Source of the DNA: Gammaproteobacteria bacterium
Lineage (GTDB): Bacteria; Pseudomonadota; Gammaproteobacteria; Pseudomonadales; Azotimanducaceae
DNA length: 5,918 nt
Reading direction: 5' to 3'
NCBI GenBank assembly: GCA_003228415.1
Contig: QIDL01000487.1
Coordinates: 1 to 5,918, forward strand
Of the stretch, positions 1 through 5,120 are shown piece after piece (the first letter of the stretch is position 1; every line of letters begins with the position of its first letter). Made by a program: the position numbers and the translations under genes. The notes beneath the pieces were generated by a model. That model was not told where the DNA came from, did not search any database, and worked only from the letters and a program-made list of their open reading frames with translations.

Positions 1-1042
1 CCGGAGCATATTGAATGACGCCGTCTGCATTCTTGTCGAGCCAGCCGATCAAGCCGATGTCTTCCCAACTCTTGAACCAGCCGGCTACATCCGAATAGGG
101 CTCATCGTGAATCGTATTCACGAAATTCAATCTGGCGAAGGCGCCGACGGCGGGTGCGGTGGTGTAGAGCAAGGCGATGAACAACAGTGCGTATCCTGCA
201 GATTTGCGCGCGTCTGAAACCTTCGGCACGGTAAAGAAGCGCACGATCACATGAGGCAGGCCTGCGGTACCGATCATCAACGCCATGGTGATTGCGGCAA
301 GGTCGACGGTGCTCTTCGTGCCTTGTGTGTAGGGACCGAATCCCAGGTCCATCAATGTGCGATCGAGCTTATCCAGCACCGCCAGCCCGGAGCCATCGGT
401 GACCGTGGCACCCAATCCAAGCTGCGGTATGGGAACGCCGGTGATCAGAATCGAGATGAATATCGCTGGCACCAGGTAGGCGAAGATGAGCACACAATAC
501 TGTGCGACCTGGGTGTAGGTGATGCCTTTCATCCCACCCAGAACCGCATACATGAATACGACTGCCATGCCGATGACGACACCGAGCGTAATGTCCACGT
601 CGAGAAATTGAGAAAAGACGATGCCCACACCGCGCATCTGCCCGGCGACGTAGGTAAACGATACGACGATCAGACAGATCACAGCGACCACCCTGGCGGT
701 GTTCGAGTAGTAGCGGGTGCCGATGAAATCCGGCACGGTGAACTCGCCGAATTTTCTGAGGTAGGGAGCAAGCAACAGTGCCAGCACAACATAGCCGCCG
801 GTCCAGCCCATGAGATAGACCGTGCCGTCGTAACCCATGAAGGCGATGATTCCGGCCATGGAGATGAATGAAGCGGCACTCATCCAATCCGCCGCGGTCG
901 CCATGCCGTTGGCTACCGGGTGGACGTGGCCGCCTGCAACGTAAAATTCCCTGGTCGACGTCGCACGAGACCAGATCGCGATGCCGATATAGAGGGCGAA
1001 ACTGGCGCCGACGAAGAGATAGGTGAGCAGCTTTACGTCCAT
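1..1042 (-). CDS. Sodium:solute symporter large subunit, VC_2705/ActP-like (3' end cut by window)
   Basis: This is an inner-membrane Na+-coupled carrier of the SSS family; relatives such as ActP take up acetate or other small monocarboxylates, but the substrate cannot be read from sequence. The translated minus strand gives 347 residues from ATG at 1042 and runs off the window without a stop; the family is usually near 550-600 residues. Residues 5-24 form the first membrane helix. The conserved SSS stretch GMATAADWMSAASFISMAG follows at 46-64, then further hydrophobic helices with motifs such as VPDFIG, FTYVAGQMRG and LGGMKGITYTQVAQY. Residues 336-347 (DKNADGVIQYAP) resemble the first part of an EF-hand calcium loop. 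The start matches family N-termini, but the 23-nt gap after the upstream DUF4212 gene has no strong ribosome binding site, so translation may depend on coupling to that gene. Family call is firm; substrate is unknown. Confidence 0.93.
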   Translation of the reverse strand, partial: MDVKLLTYLFVGASFALYIGIAIWSRATSTREFYVAGGHVHPVANGMATAADWMSAASFISMAGIIAFMGYDGTVYLMGWTGGYVVLALLLAPYLRKFGEFTVPDFIGTRYYSNTARVVAVICLIVVSFTYVAGQMRGVGIVFSQFLDVDITLGVVIGMAVVFMYAVLGGMKGITYTQVAQYCVLIFAYLVPAIFISILITGVPIPQLGLGATVTDGSGLAVLDKLDRTLMDLGFGPYTQGTKSTVDLAAITMALMIGTAGLPHVIVRFFTVPKVSDARKSAGYALLFIALLYTTAPAVGAFARLNFVNTIHDEPYSDVAGWFKSWEDIGLIGWLDKNADGVIQYAP

Positions 1043-1065
1043 CTTCGGCTACACAAATGTTGCGT

Positions 1066-1377
1066 TCATTCGTCGTCGTGGACGTTGTATTTTCGGTCGA
1101 GGCGTTTCATCGCTCGTGCGTAAACGAAGATCAACACGATGAAGACGTAGATCGAGCCTTGTTGTGCCCACCAGAAACCGAGTTTGAATCCGAAAAATTG
1201 AATCTGATTGAGGCGTTCGACCAGAATAATGCCGAACCCAAAGGAAACCAGGAACCAGATTGCCAGCAGCAGCGCAACCAGCTTCAGATTTGCCCGCCAG
1301 TAGGCACGGTCGCTGTCCTGGCTGCGCTGATTGTCGACGCTGTTCTCGATATCGTCGTCGTGATCGGCCACGGCCAT
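1066..1377 (-). CDS. DUF4212 protein, sodium/solute symporter small subunit
   Basis: This 103-residue membrane protein is the small partner of VC_2705-type sodium symporters and is normally encoded directly upstream of the large subunit, as here (23-nt gap). It starts with an acidic cytoplasmic tail (residues 1-25, rich in D and E). The family signature YWRANLKL follows at 26-33, then helix 1 (about 33-53), a linker with LNQIQFFGFKLGFWWAQQGS (56-75), and helix 2 (about 76-90), ending in the basic RAMKRLDRKY (88-97). I chose the ATG at 1377 rather than the longer reading frame starting at 1458 because an AGGAGGT ribosome binding site lies 5 nt upstream and the extra 27 residues look non-coding. 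The role of the small subunit, presumably assembly or regulation of the carrier, is inferred from constant pairing in this family. Confidence 0.95.
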   Translation of the reverse strand: MAVADHDDDIENSVDNQRSQDSDRAYWRANLKLVALLLAIWFLVSFGFGIILVERLNQIQFFGFKLGFWWAQQGSIYVFIVLIFVYARAMKRLDRKYNVHDDE

Positions 1378-1382
1378 CCTCG

Positions 1383-1390
1383 ACCTCCTT
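1383..1390 (-). promoter_or_regulatory. Strong ribosome binding site of the DUF4212 gene
   Basis: Read on the minus strand this is AAGGAGGT, a near-perfect anti-16S match, 5 nt before the ATG at 1377. It decides the start of the DUF4212 gene in favour of 1377 over the upstream in-frame ATG at 1458. Confidence 0.85.
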
Positions 1391-1408
1391 CCCCTCAGCA
1401 AGGCATTC

Positions 1409-1416
1409 AATATACA
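1409..1416. promoter_or_regulatory. Candidate overlapping -10 elements of a divergent promoter
   Basis: The 68-bp gap between the divergent DUF4212 and DUF1684 genes has one AT-rich island. On the minus strand it holds TATATT (1414 down to 1409), which would give a transcript start near 1402 and a leader of about 25 nt containing the strong ribosome binding site. On the plus strand it holds TATACA (1411-1416), five of six matches to TATAAT, giving a leader of roughly 23 nt before the GTG at 1446. No good -35 box is visible for either strand, so this is a position-based inference. Confidence 0.35.
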
Positions 1417-1445
1417 TTGTGCTCGACCGAGATTCAGCGGACACG

Positions 1446-2099
1446 GTGAAAAAATCAATCCTGTACAGCGTGACGATCATTTTGCTGGCCGTCGACAGCG
1501 AGGTGGCTCACACCGATGAGGTAGTGTCGGAGAGCGTCGCGACGGCGTTGCATGAGAGAGACGCGACGGTGTTGCATCGAACGGTAGTCATGGAATTTCG
1601 AGCGAAGGTAGAAAGGCATTTTCGAGACCCTTACCTGTCGCCTCTTACCGAACCCGACCGAATGAATTTTGCGAGGCTCTCATACTTCGAAATCGGTGCA
1701 GAGTATAGTCTTCCGGCGCGGTTTGTTGCGGAAACCGATGATTCTGTATTCGCCATGCCGACGTTCAACAACAAAACACTGAACTTCACTCACTATGGCA
1801 CGCTGACGTTTGATCATGCCGGTTCAGAGGTGCGGCTGAAAGTCTTTCGGCGGCTGCTTGGAGAACATCTGAGTCGAACCGTCTTGATCCCTTTTCGTGA
1901 TGCGACCAACGGCGACGAGACATACGCGGGTGGCCGCTATATCGAAATGGATCTCCCCTTGCAGGAGCCGCTGCACCTGGACTTCAACAGGGCGATGAAC
2001 CCCTGGTGTGCTTATAACCCGAACTACGCCTGCCCCATTCCACCGCCTGAAAATTACCTCAGCTTCCCGATTCGAGCGGGAGAGAAGCGCTTCAAGTGA
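1446..2099 (+). CDS. Exported DUF1684 domain protein
   Basis: A 217-residue protein of the DUF1684 family, whose biochemical function I do not know. From the GTG at 1446 the N-terminus is MKKSILYSVTIILLAV, a basic start and hydrophobic core typical of a Sec signal peptide; cleavage could fall near residue 18 or 21, but neither site is ideal. There is no lipobox cysteine. The domain begins around residue 50, with DPYLSPLTEPDR (61-72) and YFEIG (80-84). Its hallmark C-terminal half follows: IPFRDATNGDETYAGGRY at 148-165 and DFNRAMNPWCAYNP (179-192) followed by a CPIPPPEN block (196-203), with C188 and C196 as possible disulfide partners if periplasmic. The open frame extends to 1260, but that part overlaps the opposite-strand DUF4212 gene and looks non-coding. 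The ribosome binding site before the GTG is weak; an in-frame ATG at 1590 would remove the signal peptide. The gene overlaps the next one by 4 nt. Confidence 0.88.
   Translation: MKKSILYSVTIILLAVDSEVAHTDEVVSESVATALHERDATVLHRTVVMEFRAKVERHFRDPYLSPLTEPDRMNFARLSYFEIGAEYSLPARFVAETDDSVFAMPTFNNKTLNFTHYGTLTFDHAGSEVRLKVFRRLLGEHLSRTVLIPFRDATNGDETYAGGRYIEMDLPLQEPLHLDFNRAMNPWCAYNPNYACPIPPPENYLSFPIRAGEKRFK
1538..1577 (+). repeat. In-frame 24-bp-period near-tandem repeat in the DUF1684 gene
   Basis: The 16-mer CGCGACGGCGTTGCAT (1538-1553) recurs at 1562-1577 with one mismatch (T for C). The period of 24 bp equals eight codons, so the protein repeats ATALH (residues 32-36) as ATVLH (40-44). It lies between the predicted signal peptide and the conserved domain, in a linker that could tolerate duplication. 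Confidence 0.7.
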
Positions 2100-3274
2100 C
2101 AAACCGTCACATCGAATCCGTGTGGCTGGCACAGGCGTTTTTTCATGAGCTGATTCTGATCTACCCGGTTTATGCCATCATGATGCTGGAGGCCGGCCTG
2201 TCGGGATTCAATCTGTCCGTGCTGTTCATAGTCTGGTCGCTGTCATCGCTGCTGTTCGAAATTCCATCCGGTGTCATTGGCGATCTTGTCAACCGCAAGG
2301 TCTATGTCGGCCTGGGGGCGATCATCAAAGGGTCCGGGTTCCTGGTGTGGCTGCTGCTACCGGAATTTGCGGGATATGCGGCGGGCTTTCTACTTTGGAG
2401 TCTGGGTAGTGCAGTTCGCAGCGGAACGTTGCAGGCGCTGCTAAACGATGCGCTTGCCGAGCAAAACCGGGAGCTCGAGTTCGGCCGTATTTACGGACGG
2501 GGTAAGGCCATGGAAAGTGTGGGGGTCTTGGTGGCCATGGGCATCGGGGGGTTTGTTGCCGAAACCGGATATACGCTGCCGTTGATCCTCTCGGCCGCTG
2601 CGCCGTTGATCGGTGCCATGTTGGTGTTTCTATTCATTCGTGAGCCCGATCGGGCTGTCGAGAGGATCGAGGGTCGGTTTTTGACGATGTTGCGCATCGG
2701 CCGCGACAACATTCTGAGAAGTCGGATGCTCATCATGATTACCGTGATGATGACCCTTTTTCTTGGCGTTGCCGGAGTGGTGGATGAGTATATCGGACCG
2801 CTGCTGGATGAGTCGGGTACGTTATCGCTCGGTAGCATCGGCTTGATCTACGGGATTGTTCTTGGTGCCAGAGCGGTCGGTGCAGCGTTGGCTCACCGCA
2901 TGGCCGGAATGGCGCTGCGCCACATTGCGTTGCTCGGCCTGTTTGCCCATGGAGTGTTGCTGAGTGGCCTGGTCGTTGGCGAACCGGCTCTTGCGCTGCT
3001 CTGTGCCTGTTACTTCATGGCTATGGGTGCGGTCGAGGTCTTGCTCGAGACCCAGCTACAGAACAACATCGACAGCCACGCTCGCGCGACCATCACTTCG
3101 GTTGCCGGTGCCGGTATGGAGGCATGGAGTATTCTACTTTTTCTGCTCATTGGCTTGATCGCGGACGCGACCCTGTGGACGGTCGCCGTTGCCTGGGTGG
3201 TTGGCGGTACGGTTGTGATCTCGGTGCTGTTGATCTATGCAGCACCTCCGGTGGCTGCGCGCAACCGATCGTGA
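2096..3274 (+). CDS. MFS transporter
   Basis: A 392-residue inner-membrane carrier of the major facilitator superfamily with about 12 hydrophobic segments, the usual length for a 12-helix MFS protein. Residues 55-68 (FEIPSGVIGDLVNRK region) carry the MFS motif A between helices 2 and 3, with G59, D63, R67 and K68. A basic central loop (about residues 179-205, with REPDRAVERIEGR) separates the two halves. The pattern resembles drug- or metabolite-efflux MFS proteins rather than sugar importers, but the substrate is not predictable. The start is GTG at 2096; it shares four bases (GTGA) with the stop codon of the DUF1684 gene, and a purine-rich GGGAGAGAAG stretch at 2078-2087 could serve as ribosome binding site. 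The overlap implies translational coupling and one operon with DUF1684. Its last 40 bp overlap the convergent oxidoreductase gene. Confidence 0.92.
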   Translation: MTNRHIESVWLAQAFFHELILIYPVYAIMMLEAGLSGFNLSVLFIVWSLSSLLFEIPSGVIGDLVNRKVYVGLGAIIKGSGFLVWLLLPEFAGYAAGFLLWSLGSAVRSGTLQALLNDALAEQNRELEFGRIYGRGKAMESVGVLVAMGIGGFVAETGYTLPLILSAAAPLIGAMLVFLFIREPDRAVERIEGRFLTMLRIGRDNILRSRMLIMITVMMTLFLGVAGVVDEYIGPLLDESGTLSLGSIGLIYGIVLGARAVGAALAHRMAGMALRHIALLGLFAHGVLLSGLVVGEPALALLCACYFMAMGAVEVLLETQLQNNIDSHARATITSVAGAGMEAWSILLFLLIGLIADATLWTVAVAWVVGGTVVISVLLIYAAPPVAARNRS

Positions 3275-4158
3275 ATTCGAACCAGGGTATCGATGATGGC
3301 GTCGACGCTCCGAGCACCGGATTGAAAAATCGCTGTGGCGTTCAGTGTGCCCCACTCGAAACCCATTTCCTTGACCGCCAGCGCGCGAGCTTCCACCTGA
3401 TCGAGATCCTTGTAGAAATTCTTACCCTCTTCGCCGCGAGGCGGTACAGCCAGCATCTGCTGTAACCCGATACTGGCCGGGTCTCGACCTGCGGCCTCGG
3501 CATGGTGATGGATCTTTGCAACCGCCCGCTTCGCCTCGGTAGCATCATCAATGGCGGTAGACAACCAGCCATCGCCTTTTTCTCCAACCCTGCGTAACGC
3601 GCGCTCGGCGCTGCCGCCGATCCAGATCGGCAGCGCGGACCCTTGCGGCGATTTCGGCTCCATGGCCATGGCTTCGGTGGTGTAGTGGCTGCCCTGGTAG
3701 TCCACCCGGCTGTCTCTCCAGCAGGCTCTGATGAGATCGATCGCTTCATCCATTCGAGCACCGCGGTTGCTGAAGTCCTCCTCCAGGGCATCAAATTCCG
3801 CGGCTTGCCAACCGACCCCGATGCCGAGCCTCACCCGGCCGCCAGACAAGGTGTCCAGCGTGCTGATCTGTTTCGCTACCAGGACCGGTTGACGCTGTGG
3901 CAGCACCAGAATTTCAGTACCCAGTCCGATCCGGGTTGTTACCGCGGCCGCATAAGAGAGCACCATCAACGCTTCCAGGATTGGCATTTCCGGTGGATAC
4001 ATAGGGCGGTCACGCGTCTCGGTCGGATAACCCATCACCACGTGGTCGAACACATCCAACTGATCGAAGCCGATCTCTTCGATGGCTTTGGCCAGCTTGA
4101 TAATGGCTTGCGGACCTTCTCGATAGACGACGCTGGGGAATTCGACGGCGAGTTTCAT
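3235..4158 (-). CDS. LLM class (luciferase-like) oxidoreductase, F420-type family
   Basis: A 307-residue soluble TIM-barrel protein of the bacterial luciferase-like superfamily, in the branch annotated as F420-dependent oxidoreductases (TIGR03619-like). Visible family blocks are an N-terminal MKLAVEFPSVVYREGP (1-16), VFDHVVMGYPTE (36-47), LPQRQPVLVAKQ (86-97), LDTLSGGRVRLGIGVGW (101-117), AMAMEPKSPQ (163-172) and PIWIGGSAERALRRVG (from 177). Such enzymes move hydride between a flavin-like cofactor (F420 or FMN) and a small organic substrate; which cofactor and substrate apply here is unknown. The frame stays open upstream to 4704, but that stretch runs antisense to the Nudix gene and is not family-like; the ATG at 4158 matches family N-termini, although no clear ribosome binding site precedes it. 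The 3' end overlaps the convergent MFS gene by 40 bp, and the gene is divergent from the Nudix gene. Confidence 0.93.
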   Translation of the reverse strand: MKLAVEFPSVVYREGPQAIIKLAKAIEEIGFDQLDVFDHVVMGYPTETRDRPMYPPEMPILEALMVLSYAAAVTTRIGLGTEILVLPQRQPVLVAKQISTLDTLSGGRVRLGIGVGWQAAEFDALEEDFSNRGARMDEAIDLIRACWRDSRVDYQGSHYTTEAMAMEPKSPQGSALPIWIGGSAERALRRVGEKGDGWLSTAIDDATEAKRAVAKIHHHAEAAGRDPASIGLQQMLAVPPRGEEGKNFYKDLDQVEARALAVKEMGFEWGTLNATAIFQSGARSVDAIIDTLVRIHDRLRAATGGAA

Positions 4159-4218
4159 TTGCTGTTGGCTGTCAGTGCGGATCGGAGAAGATAGCAGGAT
4201 GCTGGCGGGTTTTCCCGG

Positions 4219-4246
4219 GTCTGGCTCTGTAAGTATTCTGCCAGAC
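4219..4246. promoter_or_regulatory. Inverted repeat, operator candidate between oxidoreductase and Nudix genes
   Basis: GTCTGGC (4219-4225) and its exact reverse complement GCCAGAC (4240-4246) are separated by 14 nt, so the arm centres are 21 bp apart, two helical turns. Further CTGGC copies lie at 4202-4206 and 4246-4250, the latter forming GCCAG-A-CTGGC with the right arm. The site is near the middle of the 171-bp divergent intergenic region (4159-4329), where one dimeric regulator could control both genes. The arms are seen directly; regulator binding is inference. Confidence 0.4.
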
Positions 4247-4301
4247 TGGCGGTTTAACCCCCATAGGCTTTCAAATCCAAAGGCGAACTCGTAACCTGAA
4301 C

Positions 4302-4315
4302 CGTCGTTTTCGACG
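4302..4315 (+). promoter_or_regulatory. Small perfect hairpin just before the Nudix start
   Basis: CGTCG-TTTT-CGACG forms a perfect 5-bp stem with a four-base loop, ending 14 nt before the ATG at 4330. It sits directly upstream of where a ribosome binding site would be expected, and no good Shine-Dalgarno sequence is visible there. It could affect translation initiation or be part of a protein-binding site. It has no T-tract, so it is not a terminator. Confidence 0.35.
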
Positions 4316-4329
4316 AGCAGCGTCCTCAT

Positions 4330-5073
4330 ATGCCAGCCGTGCAACCCGTTCGTCCTGCAGCTACCGTGATCATCGCGCGGGAAGCTGGTTCGGAGACCGA
4401 GATCTTCATGCTGCGGCGGACCAGTAAGGCATCTTTCGCTGGTGGTATGTTCGTCTTCCCGGGCGGGCGGGTTGATGGTGACGATCACCTGCACAAATAT
4501 GACGCGGTTCGGCAGGGACCTTCCGAGAGTCAGGCCCCCCAGCAACGGGCATTGGGTAACGAGTGGCGAGGTTACTGGGTTGCAGGGATACGGGAGAGTT
4601 TCGAAGAAGCGGGGTTGCTGCTTGCGTACACGGAAAGTGGCGAGTTGCTGGCATACGACGATGCGAACAGACAGAGATTCGACGCCTATCGACATCCTCT
4701 GCATGCAGGCGAGTTGAGTCTACTCGAGATCTGTGAGCGGGAGGGTTTGAGTCTGGCGATGGACCACATCCATTTTGTGAATCGTTTTGTTACACCGCTG
4801 GGCAGGCCAAGGCGCTTCGATACCCGATTTTTTCTGGCCGAAGCACCGTCCGGGCAAACGGGTGGCCACGATGACAAAGAGACGGTCGATAGTATCTGGA
4901 TCAGCCCGGCCGAAGCTCTAGTGCGCAATGACGCGGGATCATTCGATCTCATGCGTGTTACCCGCATTCAGCTGGAGATGCTTGCTCGCCATGCGAATCA
5001 CCGGACCCTCCTCGGCTGGGCAGGTAACAATCAGAATTTCCCCATCCATCGTCCGCTGGTGCCGGCTGGTTGA
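4330..5073 (+). CDS. Nudix hydrolase, NUDT19/RP2-like
   Basis: A 247-residue cytoplasmic Nudix protein, which would hydrolyse a nucleoside diphosphate linked to another group; NUDT19-type relatives are CoA or acyl-CoA diphosphatases, but that substrate is only suggested here. Residues 8-30 (RPAATVIIAR through MLRR) form the first strands, and FAGGMFVFPGGRVDGDD (36-52) begins the Nudix box. The catalytic REsfEEaG part comes later (R88, E89, E92, E93, G95). A standard box has 14 residues from its glycine to the RE pair; here G46 to R88 is 42, so an insertion of about 28 residues splits it, as in NUDT19-like proteins. The C-terminal part includes FVTPLGRPRRFDTRFFLAE (152-170), also typical of that group. 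ATG 4330 is the only possible start, because an in-frame TGA lies at 4297-4299 with no other start codon between. The ribosome binding site is poor. Confidence 0.9.
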   Translation: MPAVQPVRPAATVIIAREAGSETEIFMLRRTSKASFAGGMFVFPGGRVDGDDHLHKYDAVRQGPSESQAPQQRALGNEWRGYWVAGIRESFEEAGLLLAYTESGELLAYDDANRQRFDAYRHPLHAGELSLLEICEREGLSLAMDHIHFVNRFVTPLGRPRRFDTRFFLAEAPSGQTGGHDDKETVDSIWISPAEALVRNDAGSFDLMRVTRIQLEMLARHANHRTLLGWAGNNQNFPIHRPLVPAG

Positions 5074-5085
5074 AGCCTGGTTGAA
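5066..5085 (+). repeat. Direct repeat CTGGTTGAA across the Nudix stop codon
   Basis: CTGGTTGAA occurs at 5066-5074 and again at 5077-5085, a period of 11 bp. The first copy contains the TGA stop of the Nudix gene (5071-5073). The repeat is short and may be a local slippage duplication without function. Confidence 0.5.
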
Positions 5086-5110
5086 AATTCTTCAGAAAAT
5101 GACTTTGCAC

Positions 5111-5117
5111 AGGAAAG
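5111..5117 (+). promoter_or_regulatory. Ribosome binding site supporting the TTG start of the last gene
   Basis: AGGAAAG, three nt before the TTG at 5121 (about six nt from its AGGA core), is a reasonable Shine-Dalgarno match. It supports TTG 5121, the only TTG, GTG or ATG codon in this frame between the in-frame stop at 5100-5102 and the first membrane helix. A stronger AGGAGGG at 5151-5157 exists but has no start codon at a usable distance. Confidence 0.5.
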
Positions 5118-5120
5118 CGA

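Noticed and set aside
251..871. 206-residue plus-strand open frame antisense to the sodium symporter
   Set aside because: Its composition is rich in H, D and R with no recognisable domain, and the opposite strand encodes a clear conserved membrane protein; it is a shadow frame of GC-rich coding DNA.
1260..1445. Upstream extension of the DUF1684 frame to an ATG at 1260
   Set aside because: It overlaps the well-supported DUF4212 gene on the other strand, and the GTG at 1446 yields a signal-peptide-like N-terminus.
3240..3256. CACC-TCC-GGTG small stem near the convergent gene ends as a terminator
   Set aside because: The stem is only four base pairs with a three-base loop and no T-tract on either strand.
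3643..4194. 183-residue plus-strand open frame antisense to the oxidoreductase
   Set aside because: No domain or membrane pattern is recognisable and the minus strand is clearly the coding one.
4159..4704. 182-codon upstream extension of the oxidoreductase frame
   Set aside because: It runs antisense to the Nudix gene, lacks family similarity, and the conserved N-terminus of the family begins at the ATG at 4158.
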